From: Sporolactobacillus sp. STSJ-5
GTDB taxonomy: Bacteria > Bacillota > Bacilli > Bacillales > Sporolactobacillaceae
Length of the DNA: 64,000 nt
NCBI RefSeq assembly: GCF_024385605.1
Contig: NZ_JANFOJ010000001.1
Span: 310,001-374,000 of the forward strand
Direction of reading: 5' to 3'
Shown here piece after piece: positions 1-9,645 of the stretch. Position numbers and translations under genes: made by a program. Positions within the stretch are counted from its first letter, which is position 1, and every line of letters starts with the position of its first letter. The notes beneath the pieces are model-generated. The model did not search any database. It worked only from the letters and a program-made list of their open reading frames with translations, and was not told where the DNA came from.

Positions 1-2
1 AC

Positions 3-125
3 CCAAACTTTTACGATGAACCTATTAATTTGGATCTCAAACCTTCTCATTTTAATAGTTATTGGACAGCGCATTTCGACTGGAGAATCCATTCGCCAAA
101 AATAAAAAAACAGAATGATCGTTGA
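3..125 (+). CDS. 3' end of an unrecognised protein (partial)
   Basis: An open frame enters from the left edge and runs for 40 codons to a TGA. Its composition is protein-like (several Trp, His, Asp and Pro residues, e.g. SYWTAHFDW), which random frames here lack. No domain can be recognised in so short a tail, and neither start nor RBS is inside the window. The stop lies inside the ytfJ terminator hairpin, so the two genes would be convergent. It may be a chance open frame; I list it because another frame of the same DNA looks less protein-like. Confidence 0.3.
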   Translation, partial: PNFYDEPINLDLKPSHFNSYWTAHFDWRIHSPKIKKQNDR

Positions 126-136
126 AGGTCATTCTG
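101..136 (-). terminator. Rho-independent terminator of ytfI-ytfJ
   Basis: A 10-bp stem (111-120 with 127-136, one G-U pair) around a 6-nt loop is followed on the minus strand by a T-rich tract (complement of 101-110). It lies about 20 nt past the ytfJ stop. Confidence 0.8.
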
Positions 137-157
137 CATCAGAAAAAGCTATTTGAT

Positions 158-619
158 TTAATCATCATCGTCCTGCCAATCGCTTCTGCGTTTTTTCCTT
201 CTTGAAGTACTGGCCCCTCCGTTCTTCTCAATAACTTCTTTAATCTTTTCAATCGTTTGCGGGGCAAGATCAATTAATCGTTCGTATAAATGGGTATTGT
301 TGTCCAAATGAATGGTCTTAACACCTTCACGCCCGATAATAAGAAAGGCAATCGGCGTAATGGAAACGCCTCCGCCCGTTCCTCCACCAAAAGGCAAATA
401 AGCCTCGGTATCTTCAGCCGGATCTTCATCCTGATTTTCATTTTTTGTTGTGAACTCGCTGCCGCCGGCAACAAAACCAAAGCCTACTTTTGACAAAGTA
501 ATTATTGTATGCCCATCTTCAGTTTCAATCGGATCCCCGACAATTGTGCCGACATCGACCATAGCCTGCAAGCTCTCAAGTGCTGTTTTCATTAATCCCT
601 GTATTGGATGATCAGCCAT
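158..619 (-). CDS. ytfJ: Spore protein GerW/YtfJ family
   Basis: 153 aa, the usual length of the YtfJ (GerW) family, whose B. subtilis member is a forespore protein needed for normal spore germination. The N-terminal segment MADHPIQGLMKTALESLQ and the central Gly-rich block (FGGGTGGG, about residues 77-84) followed by a hydrophobic ITPIAFLIIG strand are typical. The C-terminus is basic then acidic (RRKKRRSDWQDDDD). It is the second gene of a pair with ytfI, separated by 4 nt, and is followed by a terminator. Family assignment is from sequence resemblance; the role in this organism is inferred. Confidence 0.9.
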   Translation of the reverse strand: MADHPIQGLMKTALESLQAMVDVGTIVGDPIETEDGHTIITLSKVGFGFVAGGSEFTTKNENQDEDPAEDTEAYLPFGGGTGGGVSITPIAFLIIGREGVKTIHLDNNTHLYERLIDLAPQTIEKIKEVIEKNGGASTSRRKKRRSDWQDDDD

Positions 620-623
620 ATGT

Positions 624-1217
624 TTAACCTTCTTTCCAATGGCGTCTGATTTTCTTGATCATAGCTATAGCGTCTCCGATCTTGACTTGAAACATGCACG
701 ACAGATCTGAATTCAGAGTTTTTCTTTGAAAAGTCGGTACAACATTTATTCTCGGACGATCACTGCAGAATCGTGAAACCCATGGCAAAATGGATGCCTT
801 AATAGACCAAATGATTCCGCTAAGCAACGCTGTTTCCACAGCATCACCAGTCCCGCATGTCGTCACCCAAACCATATGTCTGACCACTACGCACTCCCCA
901 AGATTCAATGAACGCAGCAATTTGAGTCCATTGTCCAAACGCTCATTCCATAATTTGAGACTGTCTTCCTGATCATTGTCTGAATCGTTACCCCCCGCTT
1001 TCCCGCCTGTTGTCTTTTTCTTCGCTTCTGACCTTTTCCTCGACTTAATCGTCCAAACTTGCCTTCCCCATAAATAAACTTCTGCACTCCAATGAAAATG
1101 ATGCGCTCCGATCAGGAATTTGACGCGTATCGTGAGCGTGCTTCTCACAGCGATAAAACAAATAAGCAACAAGATACTCGCAAATAGTCCCGACAAAATG
1201 ATGAACAGGCGCACCAC
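624..1217 (-). CDS. ytfI: DUF2953 membrane-anchored protein, YtfI-like
   Basis: About 197 aa with one N-terminal transmembrane helix (LFIILSGLFASILLLICFIAV), then a predicted beta-rich DUF2953 region. The middle is highly charged (residues about 60-90, many Lys/Glu/Asp). DUF2953 proteins stand next to ytfJ in many spore formers, so a sporulation role is likely, but no activity is known. A start at 1277 is possible, but I chose GTG at 1217 because AAAAAGGAG lies 5 nt before it and the extra residues add nothing conserved. The 4-nt gap to ytfJ suggests one transcript. Confidence 0.8.
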   Translation of the reverse strand: MVRLFIILSGLFASILLLICFIAVRSTLTIRVKFLIGAHHFHWSAEVYLWGRQVWTIKSRKRSEAKKKTTGGKAGGNDSDNDQEDSLKLWNERLDNGLKLLRSLNLGECVVVRHMVWVTTCGTGDAVETALLSGIIWSIKASILPWVSRFCSDRPRINVVPTFQRKTLNSDLSCMFQVKIGDAIAMIKKIRRHWKEG

Positions 1218-1263
1218 AAACGCTCCTTTTTCATGCTTTTGTAAATAGTATCCGGTAAATAAG

Positions 1264-1303
1264 CCAAAAAAATACAAAAACCCGAGAGGACAAGCCTCCC
1301 GGG
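1264..1303 (-). terminator. Rho-independent terminator of the his operon
   Basis: Stem 1281-1289 with 1295-1303 (GC-rich, loop of 5) followed on the minus strand by a T-rich tract (complement of 1264-1280). It stands 10 nt beyond the hisIE stop and overlaps the longer possible start region of ytfI. Confidence 0.85.
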
Positions 1304-1312
1304 AATTAATAG

Positions 1313-1984
1313 TTAGTCAACATCTTTCGCTTTTTCACGTTGAAATTCACTTTTATCACGGTGGCGCTTTTCAAGAACGCGCAGCACTCGATCAAAGCCA
1401 ACTCCCTGCTCGCGCAGCATGACTAAGGTATGATAGATCACATCGGAAACTTCCCACTCCAATTCAGCAACGGATCGATTCTTGGCAGCGATAATCACTT
1501 CGGAAGTTTCTTCTCCAATTTTCTTAAGGATCTTGTCAATTCCTTCGTTGAACAAGTAAGTCGTATACGTACCTTCCGGACGTTCTGCTTCACGCTCGGC
1601 TATCACATGCTCCAATTCGGCAAGAATTTCAAATCGGTCTGCTCCAGCAGCAACAGCTTCCTGCTTGTCGCTCTTTTCCGGAACAAAGCAGCTGTATTTT
1701 CCTGTATGACATGCCGGACCGGCTGGGTTTACTTTGATAAGCAAAGTATCAGCATCGCAATCCACCGACCAGTCTACAATTGTTTGCGTATTTCCTGAAG
1801 TCGCACCTTTGTGCCACAGTTCCTGGCGCTCGCGGCTAAAGAACCACGTCTCACCACTCTCCTGCGATTTTGCAATCGATTCTTTGTTCATATAAGCCAT
1901 CATGAGGATTTCCTTACTTTGCGCATCCTGAATAATTGCAGGAATGAGTCCGTTATTATCAAATTTTAGTGTTTCAACATTCAT
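1313..1984 (-). CDS. hisI: Bifunctional phosphoribosyl-AMP cyclohydrolase / phosphoribosyl-ATP pyrophosphatase
   Basis: 223 aa fusion that catalyses steps 2 and 3 of histidine synthesis in the cytoplasm. Residues 1-110 are the HisI cyclohydrolase with the metal-binding Cys/Asp motifs (VDCDADTLL and [12 protein letters not shown]). Residues about 120-215 are the all-helical HisE pyrophosphohydrolase ([28 protein letters not shown]). It is the last gene of the operon. Its ATG overlaps the hisF stop by 4 nt (ATGA), implying translational coupling. A strong terminator follows. Confidence 0.97.
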   Translation of the reverse strand: MNVETLKFDNNGLIPAIIQDAQSKEILMMAYMNKESIAKSQESGETWFFSRERQELWHKGATSGNTQTIVDWSVDCDADTLLIKVNPAGPACHTGKYSCFVPEKSDKQEAVAAGADRFEILAELEHVIAEREAERPEGTYTTYLFNEGIDKILKKIGEETSEVIIAAKNRSVAELEWEVSDVIYHTLVMLREQGVGFDRVLRVLEKRHRDKSEFQREKAKDVD

Positions 1985-2739
1985 CGAATGGCCACTCCTT
2001 TTTGTTTTAAAAACGTCTTTACACTTGCGACTGACGTTTCTTTGTAATGAAAAATTGAGGCAGCAAGCGCAGCATCGGCTTTGCCTTCTTCAAAAGCATT
2101 GAGAAAATCAGCAGCTTTCCCGGCGCCTCCTGAGGCAATAACAGGAACATCAACCGCTTCGCTTATCTTCTTTGTCAGATTCAGTTCAAAGCCCTTCTTT
2201 TCCCCATCCTGATCCATACTCGTCAGCAATATTTCTCCTGCGCCGAGCGCAACCGCCTTCTTCGCCCACTCAACGGCATCAAGCGGCGTCTCTTTTTGTC
2301 CGCCATGGGTATAAACCTTATATGTACCTGTTTTCGGGCTCCATTTGGCATCTATGGCACACACGATGCATTGATTACCGAAAAAGTCGGCACCTTCTGC
2401 AATCAGCTGGGGATTTGCCACTGCTGAGCTGTTCAGAGATACCTTATCGGCACCTGCGCGCAACAGTGTTTTAATATTCTCCAGTGAATGGATGCCCCCG
2501 CCAACTGTGAATGGAATGTTGAGTTTTGCCGCAACCTGCTTCACGACTTCAACCATTGTATTTCGTCCTTCATTCGATGCCGATATATCAAGAAAAACAA
2601 GCTCATCCGCACCTTCATGATTGTAGAACATGGCAAGTTCCACGGGATCGCCGGCGTCGCGTAATTGAACGAATTGTTTTCCTTTAACGACACGCCCGTC
2701 TTTCACATCCAAGCAGGGAATGATTCGTTTTGCAAGCAT
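1981..2739 (-). CDS. hisF: Imidazole glycerol phosphate synthase, cyclase subunit HisF
   Basis: 252 aa TIM barrel that joins with HisH to convert PRFAR and ammonia to IGP and AICAR. It starts [20 protein letters not shown] with the catalytic Asp in CLDVKDG (D11), and a second catalytic Asp in [11 protein letters not shown]. The half-barrel phosphate-binding motifs GGGI and ASGGAG are present. Its start overlaps the hisA stop (TGATG), and its own stop overlaps hisIE, so all three are coupled. Confidence 0.98.
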   Translation of the reverse strand: MLAKRIIPCLDVKDGRVVKGKQFVQLRDAGDPVELAMFYNHEGADELVFLDISASNEGRNTMVEVVKQVAAKLNIPFTVGGGIHSLENIKTLLRAGADKVSLNSSAVANPQLIAEGADFFGNQCIVCAIDAKWSPKTGTYKVYTHGGQKETPLDAVEWAKKAVALGAGEILLTSMDQDGEKKGFELNLTKKISEAVDVPVIASGGAGKAADFLNAFEEGKADAALAASIFHYKETSVASVKTFLKQKGVAIR

Positions 2740-3461
2740 CAGTGTTTCACCGCCTTGATCACATCGCTGAGCTCGATTTGTTTCGTATAGAGTGCTTTGC
2801 CAATAATCGCGCCGCTTACTCTTCGATTATTAATCATCTGCTTGACTTCTTCAAGTGTCGTCACGCCACCGGAGACAACAACAGGCTTGCCAATTTCGTC
2901 GGCAAGCTGTTCGGCAGCTGCAACATTGGCGCCTTGAAGCGCGCCGTCCCTTGAGATATCCGTATAAATGAATTGCTCGGCACCCTCTTGAATCAATCGA
3001 TTGGCGAGTTCGGCAGCGCTCAAATCAGAAACATCAAGCCAGCCTCGAACCGCAACCTTGCCATTCTTCACATCCAGTCCGATAACGACAGCTTCCGGGT
3101 AACAGTTTAACGCTAGTTTGCAAAATTCCGGATCACTGATTGCCGAGCTGCCCAAAATGACACGTTTAATCCCTTGATTTAAATAGCTTTCCACCGTCTC
3201 AATTGAACGGATACCGCCTCCGACCTCGATATTGATCGGCACCTCTGCAGCCATTCGAGCGATTAAACCTTGATTGATCGGACGTCCGGCTTTAGCTCCG
3301 TCAAGATCGACAACATGAAGCCATTGGGCGCCTTGTTCAAAAAAAGAGCGCGCAATAGCGACTGGATCGTCACCATAAATCGTGGATTGATCATAATCAC
3401 CTTGAAACAGCCGCACACATTTGCCATCGATTAAATCAATCGCAGGATATATTGTGAACAT
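2739..3461 (-). CDS. hisA: Phosphoribosylformimino-AICAR phosphate isomerase HisA
   Basis: About 240 aa TIM barrel that opens the ribose ring of ProFAR (Amadori rearrangement), the fourth step of the pathway. It begins [19 protein letters not shown] with catalytic Asp8, has the second acid in YTDISRDG, and phosphate-binding GGGIRS and VSGGV loops. A longer reading frame begins 21 nt upstream, but GGAGAGGAGAAG sits just before the ATG at 3461 and the family begins there. Its ATG shares a base with the hisH TGA. Confidence 0.97.
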   Translation of the reverse strand: MFTIYPAIDLIDGKCVRLFQGDYDQSTIYGDDPVAIARSFFEQGAQWLHVVDLDGAKAGRPINQGLIARMAAEVPINIEVGGGIRSIETVESYLNQGIKRVILGSSAISDPEFCKLALNCYPEAVVIGLDVKNGKVAVRGWLDVSDLSAAELANRLIQEGAEQFIYTDISRDGALQGANVAAAEQLADEIGKPVVVSGGVTTLEEVKQMINNRRVSGAIIGKALYTKQIELSDVIKAVKH

Positions 3462-4120
3462 CAGCACTTCTCCTCTCCGCATGAACAGGTATCGCCTTTT
3501 TGAGACACCAGTCGCAAATAATTTTTTAACAAGGCCTGACCGAACGTACCACTTTTTTCCGGGTGGAACTGGGTCCCGAACACATGTCCCATGCCGACAA
3601 TGGCAGGTACTTCACCGTAGTAATCTGCGGCAGCAATCAATGTATCGCGGTTTTTCAGTTCTGCATAGTAAGAATGAACAAAGTACGCATAATCCGGTTT
3701 TAACCCAAGCAGCAAAGGTGATTGGGCATCGACAAAAGTCAACGTATTCCAGCCCATGTGGGGCACTTTATAGCGAACTCCGTTATCGGATACACCGGCG
3801 AAACGAACGACACGACCGGGTATCAGACCAAGCCCTCCCGTTAGAACACCTTCTTCACTTTCATCAAACAGAAGCTGCATGCCGAGACAGATACCGAGTA
3901 ATGGTTTTGTTTGTGCGTAACGTTTCAAATAGTCACTTAAATGCTTCTCATTAAGTAAGCCCATGGCATCCTTAAAAGCGCCGACCCCCGGCAGAATCAA
4001 TCCATCTGTCGTGTCCAGTTCACTCGGGTCATCACTGATGATATAAGATTGTTCGAGCCTTTTCAATGCCTGACTGAGACTATACAGGTTGCCCATGCCA
4101 TAATCTACAATTCCGATCAT
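3461..4120 (-). CDS. hisH: Imidazole glycerol phosphate synthase, glutamine amidotransferase subunit HisH
   Basis: 219 aa class I glutaminase that supplies ammonia to HisF. Seen are the start [12 protein letters not shown], the oxyanion/nucleophile motif [11 protein letters not shown] (Cys near residue 82) and the His-Glu pair in [10 protein letters not shown]. The C-terminal tail is Cys-rich (TCSCGEEKC), which is unusual for HisH; that stretch carries the hisA RBS, so codon choice may partly reflect this. Start overlaps the hisB stop by 4 nt. Confidence 0.97.
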   Translation of the reverse strand: MIGIVDYGMGNLYSLSQALKRLEQSYIISDDPSELDTTDGLILPGVGAFKDAMGLLNEKHLSDYLKRYAQTKPLLGICLGMQLLFDESEEGVLTGGLGLIPGRVVRFAGVSDNGVRYKVPHMGWNTLTFVDAQSPLLLGLKPDYAYFVHSYYAELKNRDTLIAAADYYGEVPAIVGMGHVFGTQFHPEKSGTFGQALLKNYLRLVSQKGDTCSCGEEKC

Positions 4121-4710
4121 CCCAGCGTTCCTTTCGTCGACAGAACCCCTTGAATTCTTGGATTTTGAACAGTCGCCGCGTCAAGGGCACGACCGAGTGC
4201 CTTAAATACCGATTCAATCATGTGGTGGGTATTTTCTCCATAACGGATGGTGACATGAAGATTCATCTGTGCCTCGATACATAGTTTATCAAGGAATTCT
4301 TTTACAAGCTCTGTATCGAATGTCCCGACCCTCTGCGAAGGAAGCTCTCCGTTAAAAACAAAATAGGGTCTCCCGCTTAAATCAATGGCAACCTCTGACA
4401 GTGCCTCATCCATCGGAACAACCGCATAGCCGTAGCGATTGATGCCCTTTTTATCGCCAATTGCCTCACGAATCGCTTTTCCGAGGCAAATTCCGATATC
4501 TTCAGTCGTATGGTGATCATCGACCTCAGTATCGCCTTGCGCATCCACATCAAGTGAAAACAGCCCGTGCTTGGTAAACAACGTAAGCATATGAGTCAGA
4601 AAAGGCACACCCGTCTCAAGATGTGATTCGCCATTTCCGTCAATGGAAAATTTTAGTTTAATTTGTGTCTCAAAAGTATCACGTTCCACGTAACCCGTTC
4701 GCTTATCCAT
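4117..4710 (-). CDS. hisB: Imidazoleglycerol-phosphate dehydratase HisB
   Basis: About 197 aa, the monofunctional Mn-dependent IGP dehydratase (sixth step). Both diagnostic metal sites are present: [10 protein letters not shown] and its duplicate in [19 protein letters not shown]. No N-terminal phosphatase domain is fused, as is normal for Firmicutes. I use the ATG at 4710 ([10 protein letters not shown]) because the GTG 12 nt upstream has no RBS. The start lies inside the last codons of hisD, so translation is coupled. Confidence 0.97.
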   Translation of the reverse strand: MDKRTGYVERDTFETQIKLKFSIDGNGESHLETGVPFLTHMLTLFTKHGLFSLDVDAQGDTEVDDHHTTEDIGICLGKAIREAIGDKKGINRYGYAVVPMDEALSEVAIDLSGRPYFVFNGELPSQRVGTFDTELVKEFLDKLCIEAQMNLHVTIRYGENTHHMIESVFKALGRALDAATVQNPRIQGVLSTKGTLG

Positions 4711-5986
4711 GAATGACCGCACCTTTCATTCTTTTTTCTACCGCACGCGCGTGCCCTTCCAATCCTTCAAATCGGGCAAATGCGGCAATTGCCTGTCCGT
4801 TCGCCTGAAGCGCCTCATCACTGTATTCAATGATACTTGAATGCTTGATAAAGCTTTCAACGCCAAGAGGACTGGCATAGCGTGCCGAACCATTGGTTGG
4901 GATAATATGATTCGGACCCGCGAAATAATCGCCAACCGGTTCCGAACTGTACTTGCCCAAGAAAATAGCGCCTGCATTATGGATCAATTCAAGAATTTCA
5001 TGCGGATCATGCGTCGCAAGCTCCAGATGTTCAGGTGCAATCCTGTTAATGACTGTCGCTGCTCCTCGAATATCCTTTACCAAAATAATTTTCCCCTGTT
5101 TGTTCACCGAAGCGGAGGCGATGTCAACACGTGGCAGATCCTGAAGCTGTTTTTCAATTTCTTTTTCTACATCCATTCCGAATGATTCGGAAGTCGTCAC
5201 GAGCACCGGCATCGAGAGACGGTCGTGTTCAGCCTGGGACAAGAGATCCGCTGCAATCCATGCAGCATCAGCCGTCTCATCGGCCACAACAGCAATTTCA
5301 CTTGGTCCTGCAAGACTGTCAATCGCAACATCGCCAAACACATGCTTTTTTGCGAGCATAACATAGAGGTTGCCGGGTCCGACAATCTTGTCCACTGGTT
5401 TTATTGATTCGGTTCCGTAAGCAAGCGCCGCTATGGCCTGCGCACCGCCAACTTGGTAAATTTCATGAATGCCGATCTCACGTGCCGCAGCAAGTACACC
5501 ATCCGCAATCCGTCCGTTTTTTTGAGGAGGAGAAACGAGTACAACACGTTTTACTCCTGCCACAAGTGCCGGAATAGCGCCCATAAGAACTGATGATGGG
5601 TAGCAGGCCGTACCGCCGGGAACGTATACTCCGACCGAATCAAGTGCGGTTACTTTTTGACCAAGTACGACTCCCATATCCACGGTTTCTGTCCAAGACT
5701 TCGGTACTTGTTTTTCGTGAAAAGCGCGAATATTCTTTGCTGCTTGTTTGATTGCTTCTAACACCTGTTCCGGAACACGAGATGCGGCCTCACGTTTCTC
5801 TTCCTCAGTCACACGAATGGATTCTAGATCAATCCCGTCAAACTGTTTCGTGTAGCTCTTCAATGCATTGTCTCCATCAGATTTCACGGTTGCGATGATG
5901 GATGCGACGGATTTTTGTGCCTCTTCCTTGGCTTCCACTTTTCTTTTGTTTAAGAAATCCAAATTTCCATCCTTAATCCATTCCAA
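4703..5986 (-). CDS. hisD: Histidinol dehydrogenase
   Basis: 427 aa Zn-dependent enzyme that oxidises histidinol to histidine in two NAD-linked steps. Recognisable are [18 protein letters not shown], the [13 protein letters not shown] loop, the family signature around [20 protein letters not shown] with Zn-ligand QAEHD, and the HLELATHDP segment with the catalytic Glu-His. Overlaps hisG by 14 nt and hisB by 8 nt. The aminotransferase HisC and the phosphatase HisJ that make its substrate are not in this operon. Confidence 0.98.
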   Translation of the reverse strand: MEWIKDGNLDFLNKRKVEAKEEAQKSVASIIATVKSDGDNALKSYTKQFDGIDLESIRVTEEEKREAASRVPEQVLEAIKQAAKNIRAFHEKQVPKSWTETVDMGVVLGQKVTALDSVGVYVPGGTACYPSSVLMGAIPALVAGVKRVVLVSPPQKNGRIADGVLAAAREIGIHEIYQVGGAQAIAALAYGTESIKPVDKIVGPGNLYVMLAKKHVFGDVAIDSLAGPSEIAVVADETADAAWIAADLLSQAEHDRLSMPVLVTTSESFGMDVEKEIEKQLQDLPRVDIASASVNKQGKIILVKDIRGAATVINRIAPEHLELATHDPHEILELIHNAGAIFLGKYSSEPVGDYFAGPNHIIPTNGSARYASPLGVESFIKHSSIIEYSDEALQANGQAIAAFARFEGLEGHARAVEKRMKGAVIHG

Positions 5987-6623
5987 TCTTGGTCCCCTCC
6001 GTTGCTCTGATCATTTTTTCCACAATTTGATCGATCTGTGTTTTTTTCAATCGATAGCTGACCGGATTAACAATCAACCTTGAACTGATATCGAGGAGCC
6101 GGTCATACTCTACAAGTCCGTTTTCTTTCAGTGTCTGCCCCGAAGAAACGATATCAACGATGGCATCGGCAAGTCCTACAATTGGCGCCAATTCAATGGA
6201 ACCGTTCAATGCAATCAAATCCACCTGTTCTCCGCGCCTGCGGTAAAAATCAGATGCGATCTTCGGATACTTTGTTGCGATCTTAAGAAAAGGATTACGG
6301 CTTTGATGACCCGGCAGCCCTGCGACCGCCATGTGACATTTGCTGATTCCCAAGTCAACCATTTCATACACATCTCTTCCACTTTCAAGCAATACATCTT
6401 TTCCGGAAATGCCAAGGTCTGCCGCCCCGTACTCAACGTAGGTCGGAACATCAACCGGCTTCGCGAGAATAAAGCGAAACGGTTCGGATTCCAAATCAAG
6501 AATCAGCTTCCGTGTTGTTTCGAAAGTATCCGGCAGCCGAAACCCGGCATTTCTTAGGAGCTTGCATGCATCACCGAAAATTCGTCCCTTAGGCATTGCT
6601 ATTGTTATTACTGATTGATTCAT
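5973..6623 (-). CDS. hisG: ATP phosphoribosyltransferase, short form HisG
   Basis: 216 aa catalytic subunit that commits PRPP and ATP to histidine synthesis. It is the short form that lacks the C-terminal ACT-like regulatory domain and therefore needs HisZ, encoded just upstream. Motifs include [15 protein letters not shown] at the N-terminus, the [12 protein letters not shown] loop and the PRPP-binding [18 protein letters not shown]. Its start overlaps the hisZ stop by 4 nt. Confidence 0.97.
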   Translation of the reverse strand: MNQSVITIAMPKGRIFGDACKLLRNAGFRLPDTFETTRKLILDLESEPFRFILAKPVDVPTYVEYGAADLGISGKDVLLESGRDVYEMVDLGISKCHMAVAGLPGHQSRNPFLKIATKYPKIASDFYRRRGEQVDLIALNGSIELAPIVGLADAIVDIVSSGQTLKENGLVEYDRLLDISSRLIVNPVSYRLKKTQIDQIVEKMIRATEGTKIGMD

Positions 6624-7816
6624 TCTCCAGTCTCCGTTCTATCCAAAAAATAGTTGACCGATTCGAATTGTTGTTCGAATGTATCCGGGTTATCGATCCC
6701 ATCCGCGTGTTGCAGAACAACGGCGTGGCCTTTTTCTCGTTCTTCAGCAGCAAATCGCATCGCAATTCCTGCGTTTTCGCGGTTATAAATGACTGCACTT
6801 TTGCGCTTGGATCTTTTATCATCAGGAATTTTAATGGCGCTCATCAGCCGGTCAAGCCGAATTCCGAATCCGGTGGCAGGACATGGGCGGTTAAATTTCG
6901 CAAGCAGATCATCATATCTTCCTCCGCTCGCAACCGGAAATCCGAGATTACCACCGAATCCTTGAAAAACGAATCCGGTGTAATAACTTAAATGAGGTAC
7001 AAGAGTGATATCCAAATCGATCTGCGATTCTAAATGATCCAGTTTGAGCAAGTGAATCAATTTTAAAATATTTCGATAATAAGAATGCACCGGAGTTGCG
7101 GAACCCGACACCAAGGTTTCAATGTACGCCAATGTTTCTTCATTGTTCATTCTTCTGGAGTCAACAAATGCGTTCAGTCGTTTTGCTGCATCGATCGGCA
7201 GATTCAGTGATGCTACATATTCATGAAAGCCGACATCGTTTTTATTGTACAGCAGGTTTCGCAGCTGTTTTACAATTTCTTTATCCTTAACAAGATCATA
7301 GAAAAAGGCGTTCACAAAACCGACATGACCAACGGCAAGCCTCACTGACGCAAGTCCGCTTTTCTCAAGAAGGCTCATCATTAATGAAATCACTTCTACA
7401 TCTGCATATGGCGTTGCATCGCCAATGAGTTCTGCCCCCGTCTGTTCGAATTCGCTTGGGTGGCCGCCTTCCTTACGCTGACTACGATAAAGATCTGCCG
7501 TGTACGACAGGCGAAGAGGAAGCGGTGCATTTCTCAAGCTCGATGCCGCTATTCTGGCAATCGGCGTCGTCATATCGGGCCGCAAAACCACAGGATGCCC
7601 TTCAGCATCTAGAAATTTAAAGAGACGATTGTCGGCAATTGCCGATGCCCGACCAATCGTTTCCGCATATTCCAAAGCGGGAGTCTTAATAAAATCGTAC
7701 CCCCAGCGCTGCAGCTCACGCTGAAAGATAAGTTCTAATCGTGAAATTTCCTGTTGTGCTCGCGGTAATGTATCACGCAGTCCGAGCGGCTTTTCAAACA
7801 TATAGGGTTGTGACAT
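6620..7816 (-). CDS. hisZ: ATP phosphoribosyltransferase regulatory subunit HisZ
   Basis: About 398 aa paralogue of histidyl-tRNA synthetase without aminoacylation role; it forms a hetero-octamer with short HisG and mediates histidine feedback inhibition. The class II fold is evident from [25 protein letters not shown] (motif 2 region), [14 protein letters not shown] and the C-terminal [11 protein letters not shown] / FGIRLDRLM. It is the first gene of the operon. The ATG at 7816 has GGGAG 9 nt upstream; a start 27 nt earlier lies across this RBS and is less likely. A good promoter stands about 110 nt upstream. Confidence 0.95.
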   Translation of the reverse strand: MSQPYMFEKPLGLRDTLPRAQQEISRLELIFQRELQRWGYDFIKTPALEYAETIGRASAIADNRLFKFLDAEGHPVVLRPDMTTPIARIAASSLRNAPLPLRLSYTADLYRSQRKEGGHPSEFEQTGAELIGDATPYADVEVISLMMSLLEKSGLASVRLAVGHVGFVNAFFYDLVKDKEIVKQLRNLLYNKNDVGFHEYVASLNLPIDAAKRLNAFVDSRRMNNEETLAYIETLVSGSATPVHSYYRNILKLIHLLKLDHLESQIDLDITLVPHLSYYTGFVFQGFGGNLGFPVASGGRYDDLLAKFNRPCPATGFGIRLDRLMSAIKIPDDKRSKRKSAVIYNRENAGIAMRFAAEEREKGHAVVLQHADGIDNPDTFEQQFESVNYFLDRTETGE

Positions 7817-7928
7817 CAATCTTTTCTCCCTCTCAAAATTCATTCTCTTTATTTTATTATGTATGAAATGGATAATAAAAGAAATCCCGTTACTTTATCT
7901 CATTAGCATAGTAAAGCATGTAATGTGT

Positions 7929-7957
7929 ATTTTAGAGGAAATACTGGAAATAGTCAA
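7929..7957 (-). promoter_or_regulatory. Sigma-A promoter of the his operon
   Basis: On the minus strand TTGACT and TAAAAT are separated by exactly 17 nt. This leaves a leader of about 105 nt before hisZ. I saw no T-box or terminator hairpin in that leader. Confidence 0.75.
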
Positions 7958-8084
7958 TAGGTTCTATTCTTTTTCCGAATTCATTCAGTCGTATAAATAT
8001 AATAAAGGTACCTGTTTCTGCAGCCCCATCGCTGCATAAGTGCGTGTACATTTTGACACCCATACAATCCAATAACAGAACAAA

Positions 8085-8113
8085 TTGAAAAAGAGCGGCC
8101 GAAGCCGCTCTTT
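8085..8113 (-). terminator. Terminator of the ssp gene
   Basis: A 10-bp perfect GC-rich stem (8090-8099 with 8104-8113) and a 4-nt loop are followed on the minus strand by a T-run, 30 nt past the spore protein stop. Confidence 0.9.
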
Positions 8114-8142
8114 AAAGATCTTTTTTGAAGGTTCATTCAAGA

Positions 8143-8334
8143 TTAGAACTTGCCGCTGCTCAATGCAGTTGCTACGAGGCGTTTCGTAATTTCACCACCA
8201 ACAGAACCGTTGGCACGTGAAGTTGTATCAGGGCCAAGTTGTACACCAAATTCAGAAGCGATTTCCGTTTTCATTTGTTCAAGTGCTTTTTCTGCACCTG
8301 GAACAAGGATCTGATTGCTATTATTTTCTGCCAT
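8143..8334 (-). CDS. Alpha/beta-type small acid-soluble spore protein (SASP)
   Basis: 63 aa DNA-binding protein that coats spore DNA and protects it from UV and heat. The two conserved blocks are clear: the GPR-protease cleavage region [11 protein letters not shown], and [19 protein letters not shown]. The ATG at 8334 follows AAGGAGGTG by 6 nt; the in-frame GTG upstream belongs to the RBS. It is a single-gene unit with its own terminator and a candidate sigma-G promoter. Family certainty is high; which ssp paralogue it is cannot be told. Confidence 0.96.
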   Translation of the reverse strand: MAENNSNQILVPGAEKALEQMKTEIASEFGVQLGPDTTSRANGSVGGEITKRLVATALSSGKF

Positions 8335-8356
8335 GTCTCTCACCTCCTTGTGCCAT

Positions 8357-8386
8357 TATATTGTGCAGAGTCTAAGTTCTACATGC
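8357..8386 (-). promoter_or_regulatory. Candidate sigma-G promoter of the ssp gene
   Basis: On the minus strand GCATG is followed after exactly 18 nt by CAATATA. Compared with the B. subtilis sigma-G pattern (GHATR, 18 nt, CATWHTA) there is a single mismatch. The implied leader is very short. Confidence 0.5.
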
Positions 8387-8440
8387 ACAAGGAGGAATGG
8401 TAATTATTGCAATTCAATGATCAGATCAAAAATTCTCCGA

Positions 8441-9640
8441 TTATAAGAGCTCGCTCACAGCATCCTGATTTGAATCGTTATCAATCACAATCGTTTCAAT
8501 ACCTTCTACTGCTTCATTTACTAATGCATCAACTGCAAGCTTGCGTTCAAAACGCTCCGCATGAATTCGATCCGGGCGCGTTCTCGGTGCCTTAGGCAGA
8601 AAAATGGTACAGCAATCTTCGTACGGACGAATGGAAATTTCATACGTATCAATCTGTTTTGCGATCTTAGCAATATCAATCTTATCCATTGTAATTAACG
8701 GACGAAGGATCGGAAGATTGGTTACAGCATTGATTGTATTCATGCTCTCCAGAGTCTGACTTGCCACCTGTCCCAAGCTTTCTCCAGTTGCGAGAGCCAA
8801 AGCTCCCCGTTTAACAGCCGTTTTTTCTGCAATACGAAACATCAGACGACGCATAATCGTAATTCGATAATCCTCAGGTACCGCATCGCGAATCGCGACT
8901 TGAGCATTCGTGAAAGGTACAAGATGCAAAACAAACTTGCCACCGAACTCACGCAGTTTATTTGATAAATCCATCACTTTTTGTTTGGCACGATCACTTG
9001 TATAAGGAGGACTTTGAAAATGAATGGCTTCAATCAAAGCTCCTCGTTTCGCTGTTAAATAGGCGGCAACCGGGCTGTCAATTCCACCGGACAAGAGCAG
9101 CATGACCTTTCCACTGGTGCCTACCGGAAGACCGCCGACACCGATGACTTCTTTACCATAGATACGTGCTTCATGGTAGCCCACTTCAACGCGTATCATT
9201 AAGTCAGGATTGTGCACATCAACACTCAGCCAATCGCAATGCTTTAAAACATCTCCGCCCAGTTCCTGATTTAACTCGCTTCCATGAATTGGATAACGCT
9301 TATCTTTTCGACGCGCGGCAATTTTAAATGTTTGAGCACCTTTTTCCTGCTCAGCTACTCTAAGAACGCCTGCACGGATCTCATTAAGATCAGTACCTAC
9401 TTTAATCGCCGGCGAGATATTCTGAATGCCAAAAACCTTCTTCAGAACAGCAAGCACATCAGCCGATTTTTCATTATTTAGTTTAATTTCCAAATCATCA
9501 AAATGGCGTTTAATCTCAGCCTGAGGAAATCGGCGCAGCTTTTCACGTACATCATTTTCCAACTTGACAACAAATTGTTTTTTGTTCTTGCCCTTCAAGG
9601 TGATTTCTCCGAAACGAACCACCAAATAGTCATAAATCAC
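8441..9640 (-). CDS. thiI: tRNA uracil 4-sulfurtransferase ThiI
   Basis: 399 aa enzyme that makes 4-thiouridine in tRNA, taking sulfur from the cysteine desulfurase encoded next door. An N-terminal ferredoxin-like domain and THUMP domain span residues about 1-165; the PP-loop ATPase follows, with SGGIDSP at 184-190. No C-terminal rhodanese domain is present, as in Bacillus, where NifZ passes sulfur directly. GTG start at 9640 with GAGGTG 6 nt upstream; that RBS overlaps the nifZ stop, so the two are coupled. Confidence 0.96.
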   Translation of the reverse strand: MIYDYLVVRFGEITLKGKNKKQFVVKLENDVREKLRRFPQAEIKRHFDDLEIKLNNEKSADVLAVLKKVFGIQNISPAIKVGTDLNEIRAGVLRVAEQEKGAQTFKIAARRKDKRYPIHGSELNQELGGDVLKHCDWLSVDVHNPDLMIRVEVGYHEARIYGKEVIGVGGLPVGTSGKVMLLLSGGIDSPVAAYLTAKRGALIEAIHFQSPPYTSDRAKQKVMDLSNKLREFGGKFVLHLVPFTNAQVAIRDAVPEDYRITIMRRLMFRIAEKTAVKRGALALATGESLGQVASQTLESMNTINAVTNLPILRPLITMDKIDIAKIAKQIDTYEISIRPYEDCCTIFLPKAPRTRPDRIHAERFERKLAVDALVNEAVEGIETIVIDNDSNQDAVSELL

Positions 9641-9645
9641 TCAGT

